From Imbricaverruca yamaguchii (taxonomy: Eukaryota; Arthropoda; Thecostraca; Neoverrucidae), in assembly GCA_034440575.1 (NCBI GenBank), contig JAOTOL010001394.1:786501-850500 (forward strand): a stretch of DNA of 64,000 nt, written 5' to 3'. Of the stretch, positions 23,560 through 34,739 are shown piece after piece. Position numbers and translations under genes: made by a program. The notes under the pieces are model-generated. The model ran no database searches. It saw nothing but the letters and a program-made list of their open reading frames with translations, and was not told the DNA's origin. Each line of letters starts with the position of its first letter. The first letter of the stretch is position 1.

Positions 23560-25840
23560 TGAGTGTCGCGCTAGGAGAACTACGATTACCGAACATTGAA
23601 AACATTAAAAAATGTGTTAATACGACACTCAGAATATAAATTCAGAGCACTGATCACGACAGTGTTGAGGGAGAAATTCATGGAAATATGCACATTCGTG
23701 ATATGAAACATGCCTTTATCACCCGGATCAGCTCCTAGCAATCCGGAAATTGAATTGGTTAGGCTTGTTTCATAACACGCACGTGGCTGAACCAGCACCC
23801 AAGGAGGCGCTGGCGTACATGCTGGTGCAGGTGATGGTTGTCTAGTGTGGGGGACTGCAATGGGGTGAGCTTGAAAGATCGTGGGTTTTCTTCCAGTCAA
23901 TGATGCAGGCTCAATTTAGTAGATGAGTGCTGTGTGATGAAAGGGTTCATGGTGTATTATCAGCCGTGATCTTTGGGTAAGAACCTCACGTGCTGTCACG
24001 GTACATTTCGCGTGAGTTGCGATACTAACACAGGGAAAGACAAATACAAATATGACCCACTTACAACAGCTGTGATCGTGAATTGGAATGCAATAAACTA
24101 ACTGTGGACATTTGATGTAAGCTTATATTATCTTTCGATCCCAAAGTCGAGTAATATACTAGTATACTCCTGACCATTTTTGCGGTTATTGTAATAATAT
24201 CCATACCAACCTATCCCCAATGTGTTAAAGGAAACTATTTTAATCGATATAACAAGACGAAGGGGCTATGTTCTACTTACTCAATTGAATCATTTGACAT
24301 TCCCCTTACTGAATGTGATCATCTGCTCCCCAATTCCCAAGTTTTTTTTTCAGTTTGTTGATACATCTTATGATAACTAGAAAGACTACCAATGTTTCTG
24401 GTTTGGAAAAAAAATCGATTTACTGCATACGGAAGCTTAAGTGACTACACCACCAGAAAATGAAATAAATAACGACAAAGCACACAGATGTTCGTCGATG
24501 ACATTTTCGTTCCAAGTATCATTATTAATTTTGTTTTAATGGCCTAGCCAACGCTGGTAGATATTCCAAACTGAAGGCACTTGAAAAGGACAATATCTTC
24601 ATGATAATTATGAATACTAAATATAATAGTTATTGCATTATACAAATCAGATCAAGAAATACACGAAAGTTTATAAATGCATTACCTTTTCTAACTAAGC
24701 ACAACTTGCAGTTAAATGTGCCCAATTGTTTTTGTCAAGCTTCACCCCCAACGCAAATGAAAGTGTATGGGAGAATATGACTAAATATCGCATGCCGTTC
24801 TTCGAAATCGTTCAATCTTGGAAAAAGTTCAACCTTCAATACATGTTATGATTCTATAACCAGATGTTAATTTTAATGCGCATGTCATCTTTTGCTAAGC
24901 CTTGATGCCTAATGCATTTAATTATGTGGTGTTCAAAATCAAACTTAGATTTTAAAACACGCGGATAATCTTGATGTCTGGGCGGTGCTTTATGATTAAT
25001 GTGAGTTAACAGGACAAATTTTGCCAGAAATGTGCAATGTGAGTTTGGAAAATGAGCTAAGGGGCAAAATGGAGATGAACTTTCAGGTTATATAACAACG
25101 TGAAATTGAGGCTTGTTGGAGGCTTTCTTTCTATCCCTGTTCCCTGTTAACTACTTTTTCGAGAATAACATTTTATTCGTCTCTTGAATTGCTACATGTG
25201 CATAATTTTGTACATTTCGCAACATATCATATGTATTTATAGCTTTAAACGGCTTTCAAGGCTCGGTAGGGCAAGAGGGAAAGGCCTAAAGGTCCTGTTT
25301 CCATGGCTGAAAGAGATGGGTTTTGATAAGTGGGGAGAGGAAAACATGCAAGATGAAAATGCGCCCCATCAAGGTTCAACTAGATATTGCTATTTACCTT
25401 TAAATATTGTTAGCGACGAGTCAATGTGGATAGAACATTGCAGCATGTTGGATACAGCATCACCAACAAGCAATGCATTTGTTGCATCATTCACCATCCG
25501 GTATCCAGTTCGCTCCCACTTATTGTGCGAGAGGCATAAAGAACTTAAAAATTCATAAAGAATAATAAGCCGTCAATAAGAACTAATAAAGAACCGTCAC
25601 TGGCAATTAATAGTGCTTAACTACTCTTCGTTCACTTTTAGTGATTACATCATTTAGGCTTCATAGCACAGTAAAAGCCTTTCAACCTTTAAACTTAGCA
25701 AAAGACCTTAAATTTACACTTTAAACTAAAAGCAGGCCTAAACTAAAGGTCTGCCTTTAAACTAAGAATGTTGAACAATGGAGGAGGATGTTGGCATGAT
25801 AGATGTGACAAGAGAGGCCCGGATGGGTAGCATTAAATGA
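23560..25840. other. Non-coding, no recognised gene
   Basis: AT-rich intron. Bases 24165-24250 resemble 43765-43880 (an ATTACTATAATGTTATCC-like segment), so a dispersed repeat is present. An isolated 124-codon + frame at 25184-25558 has no motif I recognise. Confidence 0.45.
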
Positions 25841-25844
25841 ATCC

Positions 25845-26050
25845 GTATTCGATATTTTGTGTTTTGTTTTCTTTTTAGCATTGCTTATCTTACTATTCGC
25901 TATTTCTGGTATTCGATATTTTGTGCTTTCGATATTTTGCAATTCGTGATCTTGCATGAACGATATTTTTGCGCCTTTTACATTCCGTTCGATAGTTCCC
26001 GTTTGCGATATATTGTGGATTCTTTATTTTGCTTTCGATATTTATTCACT
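25845..26050. repeat. Degenerate TTCGATATTTTGTG repeat
   Basis: The motif ATTCGATATTTTGTG and its variants recur about every 17-25 bp (25848, 25911, 25927, 25960 and further). Confidence 0.6.
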
Positions 26051-26443
26051 CCATACCTTGCGTGCACTATGGGTTCAGATATTGACCGACACCACGTCTC
26101 AAGATGTCGGGATCACCGTCAACGGTTTCAAAGCGAAGCTGGCTAAGCATCACATGTCAGCTAGAGAGGGCACGACATATATATGTCGTCTCAATCATGA
26201 GGCAAGCGCGGTTTGTGTTTCCAAGTTGCCTAATCTCCTCCAGGGGAACAGTAGAATGAGAATTATGCATGAGCTCAAACCCGCGTGACTCTGGCTAATC
26301 TTTCGGTGGCGCAACCAGTACACTGGGTTTACTCCAACACACATTGTCCTTTAGATTGTGCTCGAAGCACGAAAGCCTCTTGAACTGTTATCTGCATGAG
26401 CGCAACAAAGCACACATTGAGAACAACTAAAAACAGCACTAAC

Positions 26444-26553
26444 CCATTCACCAGGACGATGTCTGGAAGCCAGAGCTGCGTGCTGCTCATCTGCACCACG
26501 TATAAGTTACCGTGGTCACTGGGTTTCCACGTGAGGCGCCGGTCCACCCATAC
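26444..26553 (-). CDS. nAChR-like receptor exon: loops D and A (110 nt)
   Basis: Acceptor AG at 26555-26554; donor GTTAGT from 26443. The length is exactly 110 nt, the size I recall for the corresponding exon in vertebrate nicotinic genes. It starts in phase 0 and ends after two bases of a codon completed by the next exon. It reads VWVDRRLTWKPSDHGN, matching the family's (Q)WVDYNLKWNPDDYGG; the first Trp is the complementary-face loop D aromatic. It then reads STQLWLPDIVLVN, the loop A strand, where the usual Tyr of LYNN is Val. The first 37 bases and the preceding intron tail are repeated ten more times upstream as a 68-bp array. Confidence 0.9.
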
Positions 26554-27237
26554 CTGTGCAACACACAGGTCAACCCATCACATACACTGGGCTGCCACGT
26601 GAGGCGCCGGTCCACCCATACCTGTGCAACACACAGGTCAACCCATCACATACACTGGGCTGCCACGTGAGGCGCCGGTCCACCCATACCTGTACAACAC
26701 ACAGGTCAACCCATCACACACACTGGGTTGCCACGTGAGGCGCCGGTCCACCCATACCTGTGCAACACACAGGTCAACCCATCACATACACTGGGCTGCC
26801 ACGTGAGGCGCCGGTCCACCCATACCTGTACAACACACAGGTCAACCCATCACATACACTGGGCTGCCACGTGAGGCGCCGGTCCACCCATACCTGTGCA
26901 ACACACAGGTCAACCCATCACATACACTGGGCTGCCACGTGAGGCGCCGGTCCACCCATACCTGTACAACACACAGGTCAACCCATCACATACACTGGGC
27001 TGCCACGTGAGGCGCCGGTCCACCCATACCTGTGCAACACACAGGTCAACCCATCACATACACTGGGCCGCCACGTGAGGCGCCGGTCCACCCATACCTG
27101 TGCAACACACAGGTCAACCCATCACATACACTGGGCCGCCACGTGAGGCGCCGGTCCACCCATACCTGTGCAACACACAGGTCAACCCATCACATACACT
27201 GGGCTGCCACGTGAGGCGCCGGTCCACCCATACCTGC
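26527..27237. repeat. 68-bp tandem array built from the intron-exon junction
   Basis: The landmark CCACGTGAGGCGCCGGTCCA recurs at exact 68-bp steps from 26527 to 27207: the true exon copy plus ten more. On the minus strand each unit holds an intron tail ending GTTGCACAG (or GTTGTACAG), then GTATGGGTGGACCGGCGCC and onward. That is the genuine 3' splice site and about 37 bases of exon. The most upstream unit keeps a different intron tail (GTATTGGGCAG), presumably the original. Similarity between inner units is nearly complete, so expansion is recent. Confidence 0.97.
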
Positions 27238-27242
27238 CCAAT

Positions 27243-28220
27243 ACACGGGTCATAGTCATGGTCACGCATTAGTAACCCAGTAATACGCTCTACAGACAGA
27301 TGGCATGCGATCACAGGCTGTAAAAGATGCATGACAAAGATCTCTTTCGAAAAAAGCTTATATTTGTGATAAGCTATCGGTTTAATTCTGGGTTCAACTG
27401 TGAACAAGGTGAATTTGAATTTAAAAACGTACAGCATGACTTTGGAATGCATTGACATTCTTCAGATTGGAGCCATGAATCCATGATTAAGACATGTGGA
27501 GGGACCAAATGGAATAGGAATATTCAGCCCGCAGACCGCACAGATTTATCATCAATGACCGTCAAATGACGGGACATTCCTTCAATTGGTGCACCTCATT
27601 GCCAGGCTCAGCTGCTATAAAGCTTACCATAACGGTCCAAGTGTTGATAGTGGCAGTCATCTGATACTCGGACTGAAACGAAAAGAACACTTCAACTGTT
27701 TCTACACTTTCACATTATTTATTCTATTGGCATATGATGGCACATTCAATCAAATGTGTTTCTTTGGCATGCACAAAAAATGCTTGTTCACCCAAGAAGG
27801 AAAATAATATTTTGGGGCTGTGCATGCAGCCCTGACAAAATCTTGCAAGTATCTCTGAAGAACATAGCCATGCAGAAAATAATTGGCCCTGTGAGTTCTA
27901 AGTGCCTACTATAAGCAATGGAAAACCTTTGACAATTTCTGACACTCCAAGCACAACATGGCACTGCCAGGTTATGCATGATGGTGAAAAACATATTCAT
28001 AATTTCCATTGCTGTAAATGCCAATTCATTGGAATTTTCAGACCAAAGAGCATTGGTTGTGCATGTCCAGTGCAAACTACAGATGCTATCTTTTCTGATG
28101 TGTGCATGATATGCATATTGAAATATGCAAATATGTTATATGTTGGCATGTTAATTTTGGTCCTCACTATGTCAAGGTGCACTTAAGTTGATGTCTCAAG
28201 GTAGGCTGCAAAGTTATCCC
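27243..28220. other. Non-coding intron
   Basis: AT-rich. No gene, RNA or repeat recognised. Confidence 0.5.
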
Positions 28221-28222
28221 AT

Positions 28223-28513
28223 CTATTTTGTGTGCAGACTCATGGTTCGGCATGTTGGGACTTGTTGTTCAGCATGGGCAACTAGCCGATGGTGTCCACA
28301 AAATGCAACCAAGGAGAGCCCCTGTGACTCAATGTTGCACTTTTGCATTATATCTTTATGTCTGGCATATCCCACAACACCCAAATCATTCTTTTGCTCA
28401 GTCCCAACTCGCAATTGGTCACCCATCAAGCATGCATCCCTGGTATGCTGTCTACCTACATGTATTATCTTGCACTGATCAAAGTTACATTTCATTTGCC
28501 ACTTGTTGACCAC
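28223..28513 (-). pseudogene. CR1-like LINE fragment (reverse transcriptase, post-catalytic)
   Basis: The minus strand reads WQMKCNFDQCKIIHVGRQH, then LMGDQLRVGTEQKNDLGVV. This is homologous to the copies at 35051-35704 and 55992-56741 (WQMKFNFDKCKIMHVGKQH; LMGGQVLSVTQQEKDLGV). Short and out of context. Confidence 0.8.
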
Positions 28514-28756
28514 TTCGTATGCTGTTCCGACTATTTTTGTTGAGAGTCTTCATGGCCAAGCAAAGCAAAAATACGTGAAGCATGTAATATTCTGCAACTT
28601 GTGTTATCCAGTTGAACTGAGGAAGGCTGAACTGAGGTCATCACAGCATTGAACATCACTTGTTCAACAATGATGCAATATAAATGGATCACAGAGAATG
28701 TATGATCTTCTACGGAGAGATTCGTGATTTGACTAAAAGCCCTGCTATTTATTGCA

Positions 28757-29032
28757 CATTAGCCGGTTTACATACTTTTCACAAATTTATTTACCAGTGC
28801 ATACTATTGACAAATTTTCACAAATAAATTGACCAGTCGGAATGGTTTCATTGGCGTCATAATTGATTCGTAGCGAAGCGTAAAACGAGGGTTTTCATTC
28901 GGGGAAACAGCGTGTGTTATTCCCGGTGTATTTCCTCTCGTTTTACGACGTCTATCTTCTGTTTGACGTTCGATATCCGTTCGTTTTACGAACGTTTGAC
29001 GCTCCGAATTGCCAAGTGTGAACCGGGCTTAA
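28757..29032. mobile_element. MITE, TTA-flanked (PIF/Harbinger-like)
   Basis: The left end TTAGCCGGTTTACATACTT and the inward-read right end TTAAGCCCGGTTCACACTT form imperfect inverted repeats beside TTA. The interior carries an inverted pair around CGTAAAACGAGGG and CCTCTCGTTTTACG. It has no coding capacity. Superfamily from TSD length and TIR style only. Confidence 0.55.
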
Positions 29033-29325
29033 GGATAAGCAAACGCTGAAAGTTGCATTAAAATATCTGTATCCGTTAAAGCGTGGCGACTGGTTGACCT
29101 TTTTTGGAGGTGACCTCACTTGACCTTGACTAACTCGTTGACCCTAGATGACCTAGACCTAGATGACCCTAGACCTAACCTAAAGGTTTGAATCAGCATG
29201 TCAAATTGATGTGGGAAAAGGTATGCCAAATTTGGGCGCGCTGCCGCGCGCCGTTCGTCCGCTATCCACGAAAAACCTGAGGGCGGGGGGGGGCGGTTGA
29301 AGCCCCCCGAGACGGGACGGGTTAA
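29033..29325 (-). mobile_element. TTAA hairpin element, copy C (truncated, inverted to D)
   Basis: The terminus is TTAA at 29322-29325. Read inward on the minus strand it gives TTAACCCGTCCCGTCTCGGG, followed by a G-run/C-run hairpin (29283-29310) and then GGCGCGCGGCAGCGCGCC. This matches the start of copy D. Several TGACCT/AGGTCA hexamers lie at 29095-29165. The distal end is lost near the MITE. Confidence 0.7.
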
Positions 29326-29668
29326 ACGTCAAGCGTGGACATTAGCCGCCGGCCATCGGGCGGCGAAACTAGCGCCGCTAATCGGCCGGCGGGGGAAACT
29401 ATACGTGGAGCGGCCCGACATTGTCATAAATTCAGTGAAACAAAGAAAACATGTAATACACTTTTTGTTTAAAGTCGCAACCCATGCCATGAATACGGCG
29501 ACTGTTAAGCTAATTTGCGATCACTGTGTTGAAAAAAATTAGCTTCGAGATTTGGACTCCAAAACAATGCCGTCATTGATCCGTTCACGAATTTGTAATT
29601 GTTTGGCGCGATATAAAAAAAACGTCGCAGCACAGCACTGCCTTATAATATCATGAATTCGGCGACCA

Positions 29669-30518
29669 TTAACCCGCGCCGTTTCGGAGGGAGGCCATTC
29701 ACGACCTCCCCCCTAAGGTTTTCCACGGATAGAGGAAGAATGGCGCGCGGAAGCGCGCAGAAATTTGGCATACCTTTTCCCACGTCAATTTGGCATGTGG
29801 TGTCAAAATTTTCAAGTAAGATCATCTAGGGTCAACGAGTTAGTCAAGGTCAAGTTAAGTCACCTCCAAAAACGTTCAGCCAGTCGTCACGCGTTAACGG
29901 ATACAGATATTTTATGGAAACTTTCTTTAGCGTTTCTTTATCTTTAGGGATGCAACAAAACGCACCAGATAAATTTTGTACTTTTTCGTTTTTGATTACT
30001 TATTAGTTTTGTATATTCGTCAATTAGAGTTAAAAATCGAAGATTTTAGCTAAAGTAAACATTTTTTATCGGAGCAAGTTGACTTCGAACAACGTTTTTT
30101 CAGTCCGAACTACCCAGTAGAAAAGAAAAATTAGAGCGAATTTGAAAATTCAAAATTTCAAAATTAGAAGATTTAAAAGAATATTTTGGTTCGCCAAAAA
30201 TGTCCTGGTCCTCGTTCATTTCTCTTTCCTTTTCTGATTCCAAATATAATTTTCCTCTTCAAATTTCCCTCAAAATGAACTCCCCAGAACCACAAACATG
30301 ATGTAAGTCGTGAAAACCTAGGCGTCACTTTTGTGACGCCACTTTTGGAAAAAAAATGTTTGGGGGTGGTGTCTGGCCATACTCGTCGAGCCCTTTCCGA
30401 TGACATCTATTTTGTTTTCGTGCGACGCTTAGTTTGGAGATTAGAGGGGGTCCCTGTCGACCCCCCTCCGTGGCGGGGTGTGAGGATATGACCGGAGAGA
30501 CGGGAATAGCTAGGGTTA
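29669..30518 (+). mobile_element. TTAA hairpin element, copy D
   Basis: TTAA at 29669-29672 and 30515-30518 bound 850 bp. The left end reads TTAACCCGCGCCGTTTCGGA with hairpin GGGAGG...CCTCCC. The right end, read inward, is TTAACCCTAGCTATTCCCGT, followed by a GGGGGTC...GACCCCC hairpin at about 30445-30470. The right third matches copy E and 22790-23017. Confidence 0.7.
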
Positions 30519-30718
30519 AGCTCAGTTGTGTTAATTTTGTTTTAAAATTCCCTTCAAGATACGGACGCCCAAAACAATGTCATAATTGATCAATCCACGA
30601 ATATATAATTGCTCGCCGCAATATCAAGAAAACGGGCCTCGAATGTCATTAGGTCGCAGTACTGTGTTATAATGCTATGCATTCGGCGGACGTTAAGCTT
30701 AGTTGCAAAGCAAAGCAA

Positions 30719-31250
30719 AGCAAAGTCTACTCTGTCAAAGTTTGGAACCTTTGCAAGATTATCCTTAAATGTGCCTGCTACTTGTGCTTTGAATCTCACT
30801 ATGTTATGATCGCTTTTTTCGAAAGCTTCTCCTGCAGCGAAGTCTTGAACTAAATCACTTAATCTGAGGGACCAAGGTCCAAAAATGACCCCTGCCTTGT
30901 TGGCTCAGTTATTAACTGGTGGAAGAAAAGGTCCTCTTTAAAGCACTTCCGAAACATTTTGCATATTGGGAGGCCAGCACCAACATTTTCTTATCCTTTT
31001 AAGTTAAAGTCACCAAGAAAAAGCATTTCCTCCGGAAGTTTCTGCTAAATTCTTCGTAAATCGTCTTATCGAATTCAAGTTGCCGAGAATGTTATAAGGT
31101 CGGCACAAAGCTCCTGTCCTCAGTTTATTGTTGTTGACTTTCCCACAGCACCACCAAGCCAAATTGATACATCACAATCATATCACCTTTGCAGTCTCAT
31201 CGCCCACAAAACGGTCGTCTTCTTGTTTATTAGGTCGTTGGCCCTCCGCC
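30719..31250 (-). pseudogene. CR1-like LINE fragment (endonuclease domain)
   Basis: It aligns base by base with 41820-42250 and 57840-58300, the endonuclease part of the CR1 copies (AAAGTTTGGAACCTTTGCAA; AAAGTCACCAAGAA; ATCGTCTTATCGAATTCAAG). It is a dead fragment with many indels. Confidence 0.75.
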
Positions 31251-31469
31251 ATTCGATGATTGTTGACAAACGATCGTCGCCCGCGCAGGCCCTTTGTATC
31301 CAGAATAATGGCGCCAATAAAGCTAAATGCCACAGATGCGCTATATTTGAATTTGAAGTTAATGTTCCTGGATTACTATGAACTGACGTATTTGCTTCTT
31401 TTAGCCCTTATGTCCGCTTTAACATGGATATTGCCGCTTAACCTTTCTACCTAATCGTGTTATGTGATG

Positions 31470-31680
31470 ATCTTACTGTAACTTGGAATGTTTGCAACAA
31501 TGAATCGGAGACGGGTTGTTTGCATATAGCTTTTCTGTATTACATTTCTTACGATTTGAAAGCTTCGAAGCAGCAAGAGCATCTGTGTGACGACAGGAGA
31601 CGACCTCGCTGGCGAGAATGGTCGACTCGTTCTGTCGTAGTTAGCCAAGATTGCTTTCTTCACTTCCGCTTCAGCATTGT
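31470..31680 (+). repeat. Dispersed repeat, inverted partner at 43965-44150
   Basis: Shares AATGTTTGCAACAATGAAT, ACATTTCTTACGATT and GGCGAGAATGGTCGACTCG (with few differences) with the reverse complement of 43965-44150. The nature of the element is unknown. A weak frame (NVCNNE...) is kept in both. Confidence 0.65.
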
Positions 31681-31689
31681 CTGTAAAAA

Positions 31690-34600
31690 AGAACAGGTGA
31701 ACTTAAAAACCACAAAAAAACGATCACACATCGGAATAAAATAAAACAAAATATACGCAATATACGCGGTGTATATGAAAACCTTGAAGGGTGGCCGGCA
31801 TAGTCACTATTAAAATAAGTGAAAATCTGATGCGTAACATGCCAATAGTTGTGGCTTATAAGAAAGCCATAATCGCTCTTTGAACACATAAGTGCAAATC
31901 CCTTTCCACGTTCACACATAGACCGCCAAGACGGTGTCAAAAGATGAAAAATGTCCACAATTAATTCATTTCATTCCAATTCACGATCGCACCTGGCATA
32001 GATAGGATACATGCGATCGTGAACACCCACGCTGTTTACGATGCAGTTTTGAAAAAACCTGGTCCCGCACGTACCCAAATATGCCAGTTGGTACTACATA
32101 GAAAGGTACAATGTTCTGGCAGAAATTTGGTTGCAAATAAGTTTAGTAGCAGAGTTTAGCAGTTCATGCAACATTGGCGTCGGCGGGACAATAGAGAGCA
32201 CCGTTCATGTCGAGCACTTTTGCAGAATATCAAGTAATGATAATTAAGGACGTTGAACCGAATCTGCTCAGCTTAAGCATTTTACCGATTAAAAAAAAAT
32301 GTGTTATCAAATCTGTTCTTTTCGGGCTCAGATCCACCTGCATTGAGTTAACGTAAACCTGATAGATTTGGCATAGAAAGCAGATACGCAGCTAAGGGGA
32401 CCGGCCCCCTAGGAACCAAAAATACGCCAGATGATACGAGCAATTTGGAAATTTTCACCACACAAAACTTAAAACATTCGACCCTCTTCGCGCGCCGAAA
32501 GCTGTCCTATTTCATTTTTTTAATGGTCGTCCCTCTTTAAAAACAAATCCTGGCTGCACCTACGATAGAAAGAATCGACTTCAAAGGAGCCCTTCCTCCC
32601 CTCCCTTACAACTTTGAGACAGTTCCCATGGCACTGCACTATACTCAGAACAAATTTATTTCTAGGCCACCAAATATTGATGGGTTATCACAGGAGGAAA
32701 TTCGAGTAGTGGTTTTTCAATCGGAGAATGGCGTGCCTCTCCTCATCGAATCAAGGCGTGCCTCTCCTCATCGACGTCCCTTCGTAGAAGCGCAACTATG
32801 TCCCCGATAATTTTGTAGGAAAATGCACCCCTCTGGTGACTTCCAATACGCTTTACCATAAGCGAATCCATGAGGCTCTCGGGCCATGCTCCTCCACCCC
32901 AACCCCCACGGCCTGATTTTAGGCAGTCAGATCGGCGCTTTCTCAAATTATATTAAAAAAAATATAATAGCAAAATATTTTGGTAATAATGCCTCAGACG
33001 TACATTGCCGAAATCCGAGCAGCAAAAAGAAAACACTGGTGTTTTTTTTCTCCATTTCGACCTTCCACACATTCACCAACTGGGCGGCTGGATCCGCAAA
33101 TGCGTGTCACCACCGAAAGCTCCAATAGGTATCACCCGTCCGAGAGAAATGTGCCCCTTGAGGGCGTGTCCAAGTGCACCCACTTAAACTAAGAAGATCC
33201 TACACGATGACATGGTGCCCACAAGATAGGTGCCCCATCTGAATGAAATATCAGAATACAACATAACTTTACCCAGTCGAGGTGTAGCGCTGAAATGCTT
33301 TATGGCACGGTAATGACGCACATCATACCGACGAAGGATGGTGGGCTGGGGTTTCACAGTTGTTGTGAAGTGTTCATGGGCCGATAGCTAACTCCGCAAC
33401 ATCGGAATGACATCTTGGTACATGCATATATATCTGTCAGGGGTGGAATATTTCAAAAATGACTGATGGGACGCAATTTGTATGTCCTATAAATGTTCCC
33501 AGTCGGCAAAGATGAATGGCTTTTAGGTGATTTACAGACGTTGCATGATGATACTGTCACCACCTACTTTCTACATTTTTCGTCCTCCGCGTACATCCAA
33601 CACATAAGTGGCTATTTTAGCAGAGCAAGTCTTCTAAAAAATATTACATTGACACAAGTCCATCCAATGTGGTGCTCTATTGACGAGGATACTTCGTATT
33701 TTACGATGGAGTCATCATCACATGCTTAGTTTGGTACAAATATTCCATACAAGATACCTCCCTCGTCCAGCTTTACATTTCATTGGAAGGTATCGAAGGC
33801 TAGAAATATCATACTTGCAATTAAAATCATCATGTGATTTCCGAGTGAAAAAAATGTGTTTTAATCTTCTAACAAACTTTTGCAGCAGCTAAGATCAATC
33901 TCTTTTCATATAATGTGTGAAATGTCCATTATGGCAAATGACATTATTTGGTGAGGCCAATGCATGGACACAATAAGTGCTGCCTACTTTGTTGTGGGGC
34001 CCATGGGTGTAGCTACTGGGACGGGGGCTGGGGGAACATGTCTCCACAATTTCCAAAAAGAAGCGATTTGTCCCCCTCAAATTATTTCGTGCTCCCTCCC
34101 CTCCCCAGCATCAGCTGCTTGACCATGCTCGCCGCAAAATTGTACTCAGTCACTTATAACGTGAAAATATATATGTAACAGAATCACCAAAAAATACTAG
34201 AAGCTGATGTTGCCAGTCAACAGGCTCACTGGCTATTTGTCGTCACAAAATATCCCAGTATTAAATCAGCAAACGTTAAAAATTTTGTTCCCAAGCCATT
34301 CTTAAACCACATGAAAATTTGACATCTTATGTTTTCACTTCGGTGGAAAATTGCGCTTTTCGAGGCAACACATTTTCATTTTTGCAAGGCTCTATTCTCC
34401 TTAGATTGCATTATCCTGCGCATATATCGATATATGTTGAACAAAAGGGGCACTGGGTGTCCTTCGTTATCTTCAAGACCATACAGGGGAGTCATGCGCA
34501 GCCTTAAACACGTGCGTTAAGTTGATGTCTTATTCATATTCGTATTCAGCAACGAGTTCGCCAGAGGCGTATTTGTATTGACGTTGACATTCAACGACGG

Positions 34601-34735
34601 GTTTGTGATCTTTCGAATAAATTATCACAACTGCTTCTACTTGTATTGAACACCCTTAAAACCACTACGTATGTCTCGCATGGCCACTTCAATGGTCAAG
34701 GTCCAACGCAAAGCAGTTTTTTCGGTTGCCTCCAA
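31690..34735. other. Non-coding, no recognised gene
   Basis: Contains a 25-bp direct duplication at about 32730-32780 (GGCGTGCCTCTCCTCATCGA twice) and AT-rich intron. No domain is recognised in any frame. Confidence 0.45.
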
Positions 34736-34739
34736 TATT

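Noticed and set aside
26527..27237. CRISPR-like array
   Set aside because: Units are contiguous 68-bp repeats without variable spacers, in a eukaryotic intron.
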